Positions 38,901-52,679 of a stretch of DNA of 64,000 nt are shown here, piece after piece. The position numbers and the translations under genes were made by a program. This stretch comes from Casuarius casuarius. Lineage: Eukaryota; Chordata; Aves; Casuariiformes; Casuariidae. Position 1 is the stretch's first letter. Each line of letters begins with the position of its first letter. The notes below the pieces were generated by a model. The model was not told where the DNA came from, searched no databases, and saw nothing but the letters and a program-made list of their open reading frames with translations. The stretch lies in assembly GCA_003342895.1 (NCBI GenBank), contig PTFA01000397.1, positions 64,661 to 128,660 of the forward strand, read 5' to 3'.

Positions 38901-39740
38901 GCCTTCTGAAAATACCTACCTAGGTACAGAAACACAATTATAGAGGAAAACATTGCAACATGGCCAAGATAACAAATTCCATTAATTGGAAACAGAATCT
39001 CGACCTGATAATATAGAATGCATCACATGTAGGTCTCTTAAAATTCATCAATCATCTCACTTATCTAGACCTGGTGATTAAAAAGCAAAATTTCAGGATG
39101 TAAAAAACCCTGCTTTTAAACATATTTCTCATTGCTGGAATCAAAAATATTTCTTTCATTAACCTTATCACCATGATCATCTGGCATTTTCCAAAATTCA
39201 AAACAGAAATAATTTTGAATGCATGTACNTTTTCCATATTATTGCTGATATTTATACTATTTTCACTCTCATAACGAAGCATCACGATCACTAGCAGTCC
39301 TTTTTATCTTAATATACCATTCCTTTGAAATGTCCTAGTAATATTTTTCCCTTTGTAAGCCTTTTTCATCTTATCAGTTTCCTAGCATTTGAAATTCTAC
39401 TTCCAGAACTAGAATTCATTAGTATCGGCTTCACTGTGTTCTTGCATTGTGCATATTAAACATATAGAAATGTATGAATTAACTTCAATAAAAATTGTAT
39501 AAATTATATATCTACAATTAATTCAAATGTCTTTCCTTTTTTGACTACTTTCATTCAGGGTCAGTCAGATGACCTTCTCAGCCACTGTGACATAAATGGT
39601 TTGGAAATTCTCAGCTGTTTTGAACACTGGAGCATTTACTAGAGGAAAGAAAGATTTCGTTTTGTCCATATCTGATAGAAATTTAACATCTATAATATAA
39701 ATCGCCCCCCAAATTCCTCCTCTGATGAAATCTGTGAGAC

Positions 39741-39800
39741 ATTTTCTTTTCTCTATCTACTCATGTGGCTTTTTTCTTTTCTCTGTCTACTCATGTGGCT
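39741..39800. repeat. Perfectly adjacent 30-bp tandem duplication
   Basis: The 30 bases at 39741-39770 and at 39771-39800 agree at 28 positions (shared core tctactcatgtggct). They differ at the first base and at one A/G site. This is a recent local duplication or an assembly duplicate. Confidence 0.95.
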
Positions 39801-39971
39801 CATGTTTGTCTTTTATCTACAGTTTGTGATATGCTTTTAGCGCTCTTGCGACTTAATCTTTCTTGCTTCAGAAGAAGTTCAATCACCCAAGCAATGTATA
39901 GCAACAGTATAAGGAAATACAGCTTACTTGTAGTGTGCTGCAAATTACACAAAAGTAAACAGCAGGAAGAA

Positions 39972-39997
39972 GTATACGGTATACGGATACCGTATAC
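39972..39997. repeat. Perfect inverted repeat, 11-bp arms, 4-bp loop
   Basis: The arm gtatacggtat (39972-39982) is followed by acgg and then the exact reverse complement ataccgtatac (39987-39997). Both arms contain the unit tatacgg, and further copies follow (tatacgga, then ggtatacg after the N at 40008). The surrounding gaagaag is also duplicated. The CpG content is unusual for this AT-rich intron. Confidence 0.95.
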
Positions 39998-41724
39998 GGA
40001 AGAAGAANGGTATACGAATGCATCCTACACCAAAATGTTCTGAAAACTATCTGGCTGAAAACTCGACTGAAACCATCCATTTAGTAGTGAGTCATGTTTT
40101 GGAGTCACAAGTAGCCGNCCATCCAATTAATTACAAAATGTCCAGGTCACCTTTCATTATAACTGGTCTATACCTTCATGCTTTCCTGTGAGAAATTCAA
40201 TATTGATTTCATGCTTTGGCACGTGTCCAAAAGGGATAACAAGGCTGTTCATTTTCCCCTTGGATAGTATCAAGAGAGATTATAATATTTTGCACCTGCA
40301 TTGCTTAGACTAATCCAGGCTTCCCCCAGTCTTGGCAAGCTCAAAACATTCTCANTTCCCTGCTGACATTTGCCCATGGGAGGTGCTTATTCTCCAGGCT
40401 GATCATTTATGCTTACAAAAGGTCTTAATTCCAACAGATTTGCAAAAATTATGGGTTTGCCTAGNCTTGCAGAAGACTAATGAAATCTGAAAATTTTCCT
40501 CAAATTTGAAAATTCTTGCATTTCTTTCCATTTATTTTCANCTACACTGTCTAGAATTCAGTATGATAAAAAGGCATGGATTTAAATTTTGTTAGTGTAA
40601 TATAAAAATTATTTTCCGTATTCTTCATAATGCACAGATCATCTTTACTCTGTTTCCCAGTACATTTTCAAAACAGGTATCTTATTTATAGCTGAAACAC
40701 CAGCTAACCATTAAAATGGAGAAGTCTGCCTTGGAGGAGTGTTTTTTGATACAATAAGGAGAAGAGTGATGAGAAAGAAAAGCAGAAGGCTATCTTTATG
40801 GTCTTTTTATCTAGTGTTAAGAGCCAATAGATAACACGGTCCTGTTCCTGTAGTTGATCGAGCCTGAACACAACCTAATGACTCTGGAAGCTCGTATGAA
40901 AAATGAAACTCGAAAGAAGTCTCCAGAGATNTCCCTGAGGAGAGTCTTTATGGATTTGACTGGACGTACTGCTGGTGCAAAATCAACAAGAAAATCGGAT
41001 TCTTCTCCCTTCCGTTCTTGTCCTGATTAAAATAAAAGGAACAGAAACAGATTTCTTGTAGAGATGAGGAAGAACAGTTGAATGTGTAAAAGTGTTTCAG
41101 TGTGTGAAGCAACACAAGAAAAAGTAGTTTTTGAAGACAGAATCAGCATTAAAAATCTGCTGGAGATAATAAAGCGTAATAGAGGATTCATTGATTAAAG
41201 TTGATGGACACTCCCTGATGAATCACTGGGGAAACACAGATTGCACAAATTCACCATTAATATGTGATACAATTCATAGCCTCAAAGTATTTGAAACGTC
41301 TTCTTTTATTACTATTTTTAACATTTGTGTTTCGGAACTATAAAATCGATCTGTTGTACTGGGTAATAGAGAGGCATAGAGCTAAAAACAAACTCTGCGG
41401 GAAATAACTTAAAGCTAAAAGTGCTTCTTATTCACATAATTTTTCTGTTTGGAAAACTGAAGCATGGTTAGAATAAAAGTTCATCTATACGGAGCATAGT
41501 GAGCANACATGACCTCATTCTGTCCCATACTCAGAGCAGACCAAAAAGCTTTATAGCCAAGTTAGTGCAGCAGAGAACATAAGCTCTTAAATCCTTTGAA
41601 AAATTTTTGTTGTTGTTTTTTCTGGAATATTACTGCTGCTCACTATTAGCTTAGGCTCAGTGTCACACAGCGATCAAACTCCCGTCTGCTCAAACCAAAG
41701 GTTGATGTTGCTCCTGTCTGCTCG

Positions 41725-41842
41725 GAGCAAGGAAGAGAGACCTTAAATGACTGGCCTGAAGGCAAAGAGCAATGGGATAGCAGAGGCATCAAATTCTCAA
41801 ACGAAGACTGATCCAAAGCCTTATCTACCAGGCTACATGTAA
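41725..41842 (+). mobile_element. MIR-like SINE relic
   Basis: The run gagagaccttaaatgactgg, cctgaaggcaaagagcaat, atagcagaggcatcaaattc, gactgatccaaagccttatc and taccaggctaca follows the MIR 3' half as I remember it: gaggttaagtgacttgccc, aaggtcacacagc, gtggcagagccgggaat, gactcccagtccagtgctct, ccactaggccaca. The order is fully collinear over about 115 bp. Just upstream (41659-41697), tgtcacacagcgatcaaact is a second, weaker match that may be part of another copy. Confidence 0.65.
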
Positions 41843-44800
41843 TGTCCAGAATTGCTGCTTCCAGTAAGAATGCTATATAAACTTCTATAGAGTAGAAGCT
41901 TATTTGGCTCATTTTCTATACAATTTGAAAGTATATCCTTCCAAATAAGGGACTTTTTGTCTCCCATTTATTTGACGTCAGTCTTGCAGAATACATCCCA
42001 GAAATACTATTTATGGTACTGACAGATGACAGACTTACTTAACTGCACTTGCACTTACAAAGGCAATTTTTTTCTACCAACACAATTAGTTGTATTAATT
42101 CCAGAATAAATTTGGAACTTTACTTTATTAAAAACAGTTCTGGTGTTATTCTTTCTTCCAGTNACATCAATTGGAAGTATCTCCACAAAACCAGCACAAA
42201 ATCATCATCAACAGTGAACTGAACAGAGAATTGGGCCAATAAACTTGCCAATACTGATCCAGATTATAGAGATGCTCAGTCTGAATTTTCTAATGTTCTT
42301 AGCTAAATCGAAGGGTTGAAGGGGAGCTGAGTGAGTAATTTCAGTGACCTTATTTAGAAAGCTAGGCATTAAATATATTCCTGGAAAGAATAAAACCTAT
42401 TTATCTACTGTGTTTCATTTTACTTTCAGTCCTTCTTGAATGAAATGGNCACAGGGATTGTGAAACTCAGAGACAAACTATGAAATTCAGAAGCCAAACT
42501 TCCACCAGTGTCACAGTTTTCAGGACTACAGGACTTTGATAAAACCAGGTAGCTCACTTTGCAATGCATCTTACAACGCAAACGTCGTAGATTTTATATG
42601 CAACTAAATCTATTCTGAAGCTCAGACTATATTGCTGAATGAGATGCTTAATATTTAGGCTCTACAGAGTCTAAATATGAGCTTTTTTTAAAGTAGGTAT
42701 CAGATAAAATAAAGTCCTATTTTGAATTTTACTATTGTAAAATATATTTATTGAGAATACATTTATGTTTATTTTAAAATATATGTGGGTGTGCATCCAC
42801 TTCGTTATCCTACACAGCACCTTTGTAAAATGGGTCTGAGAGAGAAAAATAAAAGTGATGGTGAAAATTTTCAAATGAGATATTAGCACCAGTCAGAGAT
42901 AAAGCATTGTTTATAATATGATATAATGACCACACTTACCACAAATTTTATTTATAATACCATGAAAACTGTCCCTGATTAAGAAGGAAGAAGACTGTGT
43001 GCACCCAGCAGTACCTGAGACAAGAACTGCAGAAGAAAGACATCTTTTACAGTCACCAGAAGTGATGCATGCCATATCCTCACAAATGTTAACCCTACTC
43101 AAGCTTGCTCTGCCTCTGTACTAAGCTGGCTGATCCAAAACCTGCTCTGAATTACTGATGGCTGCATTAACAGTGTCATTCATTAGCAGCAGTATAGCAA
43201 CTGTGCTTGGGACCCCATTGCTGGAGCTGCCATACTACACAATGTAAGGTAGCAGGGGCTTATGCGAAAGTTTTCGTATTTTCCTAGAAATGTGGCTTAG
43301 GAGGACACAGAATGCAATATGGCTGTATGGATCGAGAAACACAGCCAAGATTAACTGGCTATCCAGGCCACATGTCTGACAGACATGATGGTAGTTTTGT
43401 CCAACTTCTCTGTGTAAGGAGCAACGCTGGGCAATTAGCGGGGATTCTGTTTTGGCCACACCGAACTTAACCTTAACTATTAATGTCTTGGCCAGAATGA
43501 TTTGCATTGTATTGTCGAACATGCCAGCTTCGCAATCCTGCTATGAAAAAATACCAGNGCACCTTCGTGGTATATGCTGTTTCTCCTAAACTCAGAGATT
43601 GCGATGTGTTAAATATATTCCACTATTTTATATATAATAAATATACATTGCATAAAGTGATAGAGGTGACAAGATAAATTAAGTAATATATATTGCAATT
43701 ATGAACGATGCCAGTGCGTTGCTGCAAATCTGTAGAGGCCTGTGATGGCTTGTAAAATCTTGTCCATCTAGATTGCCAGCTTGAATACAATTCAATGTGG
43801 CAACAAATTAGCACTTTTACCATCTGATGGTTGTGTCATGGCCAATATGAACGGATCTCCAAATCCAGTTCCTATGGCAAGTGTATGTATCTCCCAAGCA
43901 TNTTACGGGTGGATGCTAATCAGCATATTCATAAATGCTCCCAATGAAAACAATACAGCAAAATAGATAATACTAGGGTTTGNTCTCATTGTCTCAAAAA
44001 GCATAAGTGGTGAAAAAAGACAGGATGGTCCAAGATCCCTTTTTCACAAAGCGAAATGTTAACTGCTGCTTGTGCATTGAGCTGGCTTGGAACAAGCCTG
44101 TTTTATAACACATATCGCTGCATTAGCACAAAACTATATGCTGCCATCAACATTCATATATACATTTTTCTTCTCTCAGTTAGAGCTGCTGTGTGCTGTG
44201 TTACACCAGGAGCACTGCAAACAGTAATGAGTTTTGACTTGTCTTGGATAAGGTCGGAGTGAGTTACCTTACCCTACACATGGAACAATTTGCTTCACCC
44301 CTATACCTGGGACTTGCTGAGAGTCTATCAAAGATGACAATATATTAGGATTAGACAGTGAACTATTCTGCACGGGACAGAACAGAAACAAAAGTCTCTC
44401 TCTCTCCTTGCCTTGCTTTTCTTACAAGANGTTCACACACAGGCAATGCTAGAAAACACATCTTCCCTGGCTGCCCTATGCATCAGTTGTATCTCTAGTG
44501 GGTGGGAAGAGATAGAGGTTGACATTTCTCTTTTCATTTTCTGGCGAGAGTTCAAACATGGTGTCATGAGAGCAATACCTATGCATAGATAGATCGGATT
44601 ATCCTCTTGATTACTCCTGCTTTTTGCTCATCTCGAGCCTGACAGTTCTGTGTGGAGATGAGATTTATTCCNCTTGCCATAGGGTCACCTTACAGTGGTG
44701 AGTAATTGTTTCTGACCTAGGGGAATCATAGACATCCACATCCGGGGTGGCTGCTAGCAAAAGCGGCCTCACCTCACTGAAATCAAACTAGAAAAAGTAG

Positions 44801-45984
44801 AAAAGTAGGTTAAAAAAACCGCCAGGGTTTCCCCAGATATGCTCCTGAAAGTTAGAAAAGGTTTGCCACAGGGAACTGAGCCAGAAATCCTTTCCAGCCC
44901 ACACCCATGGGTCTTTTTTTTAAGGAAATCAGAGCACAGGGAGAGCATGGACATCCTAGTCTGAACATGGGTGAGACCAAAGCATGGCCTTGATGGGAAG
45001 AATTAGGACGCACACTGAGGTCCACCAGTTCAGACACAGTCATGAATCCTCAAATCCTTTCAGGAGAAACCTGACCCAGTAGCACCTGCACAAACAGGAA
45101 CAAACACCTTCTTCACCTCTTTAACCTGAATGAGATTGCAAAATTCACTGCCAAATGGAGACTATTTAAATGCTAATTGTAGCAGCAGGTGATTGCATTC
45201 CCTCTCTTTATTTCAGTTTCAAGGAAAAATCAAAGAGGTGCAGCAATCCAAGACTTCTTTTTTTAATAAAATGCTTGAATTACTTTGTTGTAACTCTTGT
45301 TTTTATGCAGTGTTGCATCATCCTGTAAAAATCAATACAATTACTGAAATTGAAGGAAATTATAGTAAAAAAATCTTCCACGTCCTTGCCTCAGTGTTGT
45401 ATTATTTTTCTGAACCTACAAAAAGTCAAAAATGCAAAAGCTGAAAGTACTTAAAATGGTTATAAATCAAACACTTTTCACATACATAGTAATTTTTAAT
45501 CTGTTCTCTCTCTGCTTAATAGTTCAGTGTACTTTGGCTTGTGTGAGAAAAATATATATCACAAAACTTAAGAAACATGCAAATTTTGGTTTTGTAGAGG
45601 AATTTTTGTAGCTTTCTGTAAATAAAAATGGCACTTTTACAACATACATAAAGAGAAAGATTTTTGCATAGAATAATTTATGACCTAACTGCAGGCTCCC
45701 ACGATCTTCTCCGTTGCCACTGCAACTCTGTAGCCCCAGTAATCACCATGAAGTGCAAAAACTATGTGCTGTGCATCAGCTAGGAGTCTTTCACGCTGCA
45801 ACTTGATCTATTAGTATCCATCTACAGCCTGAACAATTTATGAAGTTTTTGTGTGTCTTTCCTCAGGAAGAGTGATTTACAGAGGTTTGTCTGAACGTAG
45901 GAGTAGGACTTAAGTCCCTTTCGAAGAGTTTATTATTGGTGACACATTACCAAATTAGAAAGGGATCACCTGTGGGAGCCTATA

Positions 45985-46500
45985 GCTATTATCCTGAACC
46001 CAGTCCTTTTAAAATTTTTTATTATTGAGCAGGATGTTGGAAAGTGTATTCGTAAAACACGCAGATGGCACTAAACTGAGGGTTTTGGCAAGTGCTTCTC
46101 AAGGGTGGAATGGAAATCAAAATGGTGTTGAGAAACCAGAGAGATGGTGGAAAATTCAAGGGATGGAATTTGATTAAAAAAAAAAAGAAGCAAGATAACA
46201 ACCTAACAACCAAAATCTGATTGATATTTCACTGCAAACACAGCAAACTCTTACCTACAATGAGAATATTTAATGTATGCCAGCAAAACAGCTATTTCAC
46301 TTTCCATGCTGCTGGTAAGTTCTCAGATAGAATAGTGCACTCAGAGAAAGATATTAAAAACAAAAAAATCTGTTTAAATCCTTTTGACATGGAGATAAAA
46401 AAAATGAAAGAAACATTTCCTTATTAGGAAAAGTTGAAAAATTTGGTTTTTTTCAGAGAAGATGCACTTCTGGAGGACGTGGAAAACATTTTCTAATAAA
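45985..46500 (+). mobile_element. Ancient, decayed CR1-family LINE fragment (late ORF2 region)
   Basis: Two blocks in the same orientation and order match the CR1 family by eye. At about 45990-46180 the words aacccagtcc, attattgagcaggatg, cgcagatggcactaaact and gtggaaaattcaagg correspond to the CR1 stretch around the FADDTKL box and the following EKW...KFN region. At about 46395-46500, ttattaggaaaagttgaaaa, tttttttcagagaagatgca and ctggaggac match the downstream YEERL...LFSLEKRRLRGD region. The middle is more diverged and shorter than in intact elements. Many frameshifts and indels leave no usable reading frame. This element is far older than the copy at 29.2 kb. Confidence 0.7.
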
Positions 46501-46532
46501 AGAAGTTTATTCAGAAAGTGGAGGTGAACAAT

Positions 46533-46545
46533 GGGGGGGGGGGGG
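46533..46545. repeat. Poly(G) run of 13
   Basis: Thirteen consecutive G's just downstream of the ancient CR1 fragment. In the BRINP3 transcript orientation this is a C run. Its length may be uncertain in the assembly. Confidence 0.9.
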
Positions 46546-48879
46546 AGCTTTATCTGAGGCAAAGAATGCTGAACACTAGATCCCTCTCAGCCCTGTGTTT
46601 TTGTGACTACAGCACTGCAAATCTGAATAAAACTACCATGCTGATTAATGGTGTTATACAACGTCCTGTACTCCCCTTCTGCTGGTATCCATCTACTGAC
46701 TCTTATTTCCTACGTGGATTTCAAGCATTTTGTAGGCACCTTCTCANGTACTCTAGGACAAGGGAGCCTTGGTCTGTTGAAGGTTCCCAACACACGAAGT
46801 AATAATAGCGGCAATTATTGCGCTTTCCCTGCACAATAGTTCCTGAACAGAGCGTAGAAACATTATTGCTGAAGGAAAATAAAGAACCATCAGCAGAAGA
46901 ATTGGGTTTAATTACATTTTGTGCAGGGTAAGGATTTGCTACAAGTCGATATTAAAGGCTGAAATAAATGAAATCTTAATGTGCTAATTATAATTATTAT
47001 ATTTTATAAAGGATTAATCATACAGTGGATGTTGCAGGATGCATGCAGCATTCTGGAGTGCCAGGGTGAAGCTGTAGTCTAGAGCTGTGCAGTCAAGAAT
47101 GTTATTTTCTACTGAAAATAAGTTAAATATGCAGTATTTATTAGCTGTGCTCGTGTTTCAGTAGATTCACTATAGGTAGGTAAAATGGTTTGCTTCAGGG
47201 ATATAAAAAATATTTCAAGATTATTTTTTCTTAAGACTAACAGTTCCTTGGGACTAACATTTTTCTGAACCTGAAACATTTTGACTCAGAGACAGCACTA
47301 AAATGTCATTTTAATTACACTCAAGTTGAGGCCTCATGGGGTAAAAAATATATTTTCTATAAATTTTGTTTTCTATTAAGATTCTAGGGCTACTCCTAGA
47401 TAATTGATGTCTTGAGTTTTATCTTAAATACCGGCAGAGGGAAGAAAAATAAATATATTCTTACACATAGGATTAGTCAGAAAGAAAAACTGCCACTGAT
47501 CTCTGAAACCGTGAAATTNTGACTTTAAGGAAGAAACAGAGAGAGGAAACGGTGGCCCTATGACAGATGGGAGACCTGTTGTCTTTCACACATACGATCT
47601 TAGCCTTACAAAAATAACAAGTTACCTCTGCATGAATTGAGGGAAATCTCAGGAAAAAAAAGTTAGTTTGCAGAAGTGTTTTTCTCCTTTGGCTCTTACT
47701 TGGGTCAGGCCACTGCCTCACCTAAATGCACTCTTCTAGTACACGCTTCAGTGATCATCCGAAGCCTGGTAGTGCAAAGTGCTAATTCTGTATACATCAA
47801 AATTCCTGGAAAAAAATGATAAGAACTACAAAGATTATTAAAATTTCAGATGATTACTCCAAGAACGGTTCNTTCTTTAGAAGTTGATGTCCTTAGTGTG
47901 AAGGAGAATGGGAAGAAAGACATATTTTTTCAAAGAAGAGGAGCATTATTTATTGGGAAACTGTATTTCCCAAGTTTCTGCAGAACAGCTGTGGGTCTTT
48001 AATAAACTACAGCTGTGGCCATATCCTGCCCTTTCAGTCCTGCAGTCAGTAATTCAAATGTGCCTGTAACATGGAGGTGATGGGCTGCCCTGACAGCTGG
48101 AGGTAGAGTGATAAATAGCTCTTCCTGTGGAGACATCAATGTCATTGAAATGTGTGGCCAAGGGAGATCAAAAGCAAGAGTGTGGATAAACTGTAGCAAA
48201 ACTTCAGTGAAGGGTGTAGTCCTGCCTCTCCTCTGCTTTTACTAGTGCAGCAGTCTTGGGTTGTTTGGGGTGGCTGTGGTAACTGCAAACCCCTAAATGC
48301 ATTGCCATCGTGCTGGAAACTGAGTAGATTGGTGTTTCATTAAGCATTTACAAAGCTTATGTGCTAGCTGTGGAAGATGAAATGCAGAAGAGCCATGGAC
48401 GTGCTAAAGTTCACGAGAACATTCTGCTTCGGGTCTTTCTTGATAAAATGTTGAGGAAGTATAATTGAAACTGTGTTTTTATGATTCTTAAGCCAAGCAC
48501 TTGAAACCAGAAGATTATCTTCATTTTAAAGTCTCTGAGAATCAAAATAATCTACTATACATATTCACCTAAAAACTCTGGGATACAAATGGTTTTGTTT
48601 AGTGGGGTATGCATGGCATTGAAAACCGTTTGCTTTTCAATATGAGAGGTCTTATCCCATTTTCACAGGTGACTAGGCATACTCTTTATAGCTCAGTTAC
48701 TATACCTTATACCTTTGTGTAGTAGCAGAATAAATATTTTCATTTTTCCAGCAAGTATTCTGGAGTGTGCACCTGATCTCATGACTCTTGGGAAGGAGCT
48801 CTAGGCATTTTGAGAAGTAAACATGTTTTAATTCAGCTATAACTCCACAGTAAATTGGCTCGTTTTTAAACATAGAGCC

Positions 48880-48945
48880 TAGCTTCATGGAGCCTCAGCT
48901 TTCCCACTGTAAAATGATAGAGATTGAGACACTTATTCCTTATAG
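48880..48945 (-). mobile_element. Possible MIR-like fragment, reverse orientation
   Basis: The words ggagcctcagctttcccac and tgtaaaatgatagagattga resemble the reversed MIR segment cctcagtttcctcatctgtaaaatggggata. Only about 50 bp match and the flanks do not extend the similarity, so chance is possible. Confidence 0.35.
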
Positions 48946-51900
48946 ATGGGAAGCATAATAATTCTATTTCTAAAATATTATTTAATGCATGATTCTGTAC
49001 CACTCTCTACAATCATAAATGTCTACATTGGGAATATAATTAATGCTTTTCTTTAATAGAAAAAGAGTAGGATTTTATAAGGAGCTGCTCAGGGATAACA
49101 TAACCTNGTGAATGGTGGCTGGGAACGTCAGCAGAGGAACCTGCTTGCCCATTAATGTTTACATCCCTTTGTTCTCTGGAATTCAAGATAGAGAGATGTT
49201 ACATAGGACAAATTTGGGGTTGCCCTTATGTTTCTCCTCTTTTCAGCCAGTCATTGTACTACTTTGTTAAATCAGCCAACAGTGCATGGGTAGAAATCCC
49301 ACACGGTTCACCTCAATTATTATGCAATATGCGCTTCTGTGCTGTGGGGATGACAAAGTGTAAGGTGACCCAAGTCCTCTGTCTAGGGACCAGCAAGGAG
49401 AGGGCTAATGCTTTTGCTTGGATTAGAAGGAAGCCGCAGCTGCCTGTAGAGCAAATCTGCTGAGGGGAGCATGGCTGGAACCAGGCGGGAGGAATTCGGA
49501 AATTCCCCAGGGCACTTTAAGAGGGATATGCCTAGGGGAAGGCTGATTTTAAATGGCCATGTGTTTCAGGAAGGTGAGGGGGAGCAACATATGGGAGGTA
49601 AAGGAAGGTGGGAAGAACAATTAAGGATGCTTCAGAAGAGATTTAAGGTGTCTCTTCCAAGACCATATTGCTTCTGCAAAAATTATTCAAAATAAGGTTG
49701 CAGATACTCTTGCATCTTTGCAGGACAGTTTGTGGGAAGGTCCTGTGTTCGCCCTTTTGCTTTTAAAGAGCTTCATCACACTTCTATTAGGTGGTTGAGC
49801 TTCAATAACTAGGCAATTGTTGCTGCTCCTAACAGCTGTAGCTTGTTTGTTCTCCTTGATACATGCAAGTTGCAATTATCTGCACTTCTGTACAGATGTA
49901 CACAGACCTATGAGCTATACTCNTTCTTCCAATGAGAAAAGAATATAGACCTGATAGCTTTTTTTTTTTTTAACCAAGTTAATTGCTGTTGTATCACAGG
50001 ATGATATAAATGCTATTTTTATAACTATTAAAAAAGTGCCAATAGTCAAAACAGACAAGATTCAAATACATCTAGAGTCACAGTCAAATAGGCCACATCA
50101 TTTAGACAAGCCTCGAACATCCTTGGGAAGGTGAAAATGAGACTGGGTGGATGGCTCCAATAGTTTTAATATCTTTGCATCAAGCTGTCAGTCATACTGC
50201 TGACAGCAGCCAAGTATATTACTCAGAGCATCAGAGCGGAGATTAGAGGGTGTGCTTGATTTTGTTATATTTTTACAATTGCATACACCGTCATGTTGAA
50301 CTGTATCTGTCATAGTTAAANCCTCGCTAACAAAAATCTAACAAAAATGGATCTTTCAAGCAGATGACGCTAGAGAGACAGGGTGAGGAGACAGCAGTCT
50401 GACCTTTCATCTGCTGGAGTCCTTTCCATCTCTACCTACTCTTCACTGAAATAGATCTTTTACCTAAATGCACGTCAATTCGAGCATAACTGCTTGGCGC
50501 TTTGTGCACGCTGGCCACGTGCTCATATCCAGACCTAACATACCTCTGCTGGCAGAGAGTTTATCGAAAAGATAAGAAGAAAATTGTTGGGCATGGGTTT
50601 TAGGGGCATCCATAACAACTTCAACTTCTTTTTCTGTATAGGGCATGTAGAAACACCAGCAATGCCAGAAACAAGCAGCACACTGCAGAGCTGCACGAGA
50701 GACTGTCAAAGAGCAAACTCACTTTCACACAGGGACCACCTCTTCCCTTAACCAAGGTAAATCAAATAGAGCAATTCTATGGAAATGAGCCTCCTGGACA
50801 TCCTAAGCATTTAAAATGTGCCACGACATAACAAAGATGGAAACAGTGGATTTTGAGGAATTCTAGTGAAACTGCTAGTGGGAAGGGAGTTAAGTTTAAT
50901 GATTAAATTTAAAGGTAGAGTAACTTTAATTTAAGGTAGAATCTGGTCCTCTAAGTTCAGTACCTGCTTCAGTAAGCAGTAAATATGCTAAGTATCTGTA
51001 ATTCTCTTTCTCCTTTCCCTCTCCCACTTGGCCACTACCTTAATTGTTTAAAGAAGATCAAAAATAGGTAGAAGAAGTTGCAAATGTTCATATTCCTTTA
51101 TATCTCTACCTGGAATTTTCCAGTAATTTGAATATCTAACTTCTCCCTGAGGCATCTTTACAAGGATGAGCCTTCAAAATACTTTGAATGCCTCAGATAA
51201 GACAGAAAACTTCTAAATACAAGTTTGGAAACACACCTAATGAAGTAAATAAAGATCAGTGTGAAGAAGTTCAGAAATGGCTGGGGACTAAGAAATGAAT
51301 AACATTTGTTCTGCACCTGCTGTAGGTATGCAAATTTTCCGTGGGCCACTGGAGGCCTCCTAACACCGGGAGGTGTCCTCAATAATGAGGTGGAAGTTGC
51401 TGTTTATCCCAACATCAAAGACAAGCAACTTTCTGGGCTTATCCAGTGTCTAAAAAACATATTTCAGGGCATTCATGTTATGCAAACTTGTTTTGGGCTT
51501 TAGGATTCAAGACTCGCTGATATTATTACACGAGGCTGTGATACCACGTAATGGTACGCAAAGGCAAAATTACCCAACACCAATGAAATGGCAGAAGCTG
51601 AAACATTTTGGGACTACATGGACATCAGTCACTAAAGAAGAGTGAATCTGTGAGTGCCTATGTATTAATTTGCAATAGATATAAATGCATGTGGATTTAT
51701 ATTTAATTTTTATAAGAGATACATGAAGCATAAACCAGACATAAATTGAAACAGCTACATTAATCACAAACAATAAAGCCATTAGTGAGCTATGAAGATA
51801 ATCCTACTCACTCTCCAAGCAATCTTCATAAATAAAATCTCCCTGAAAAGAGGACAATCCCATGAGTTTAGAGTATCTATTTGACTTTATTTAGAGGTCT

Positions 51901-52679
51901 TAACAGGGGAAAAACAGTCACAGTACAGACAAATTATTTTTTACACCAAACCCTAGGATTAAAGAAGCAAATGATTAAATGAACACTGAATTTAATGATG
52001 ATTTACTCTACTGGAGCTCAATACAAAGCCCACTGAAGGAAATGAAAAGACACTGACAGAATAAATCCACAAGCCACAAAGAACTTTTAATGTTATTTTT
52101 ACTCATGCAGCCTTAAAACTGATTCAAAACTATATTTGAGTAAATTATTCACAAGAAAAAATGTTTGATCAATTTGAACTCCTTTGGTTCTCAGCATGTC
52201 CATTAGCAAATTATTTTTCATCGCTTATTCAATATTTGAGTGTACTGAAAACATTTTCCTTGCATTTTATACTGGGGATATTTCATTGTACATATTTGCC
52301 ACTGTAGTTAGAGTGCTGATAAATTATGTTTGTGACATGAGTCACATTGCTCCTCTTCCTTGATTGGATTAACATAACTGATAAGGAAGCAGATGTATAG
52401 CTGATCTGAATTCACGTGAGAACATGCTGATCTGTCAATTCTAAAATGCATTTATGTGGCCTTTGAGAGAGAACAACTTAAATTGAAATACTTTTTCCAA
52501 ATTGTAAAAAAAAGAAGAAAAGAAAAAGAAAGGCACTAGTGTTTACACAGAACTGATATGCACATAAAAAGTAGAATTATTCACTCCTAACAAAAAAGGA
52601 AGTTGCAGTGTCTGAAACACTTGCAGGAGACGATATCCAAACAGGCCATCCCATTACAAATTATGAATCTGAAAGCTAG

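Noticed and set aside
49465..49700. Purine-rich open frame on the plus strand
   Set aside because: Composition alone keeps the frame open. No motifs, and no splice sites fitting BRINP3 (wrong strand).
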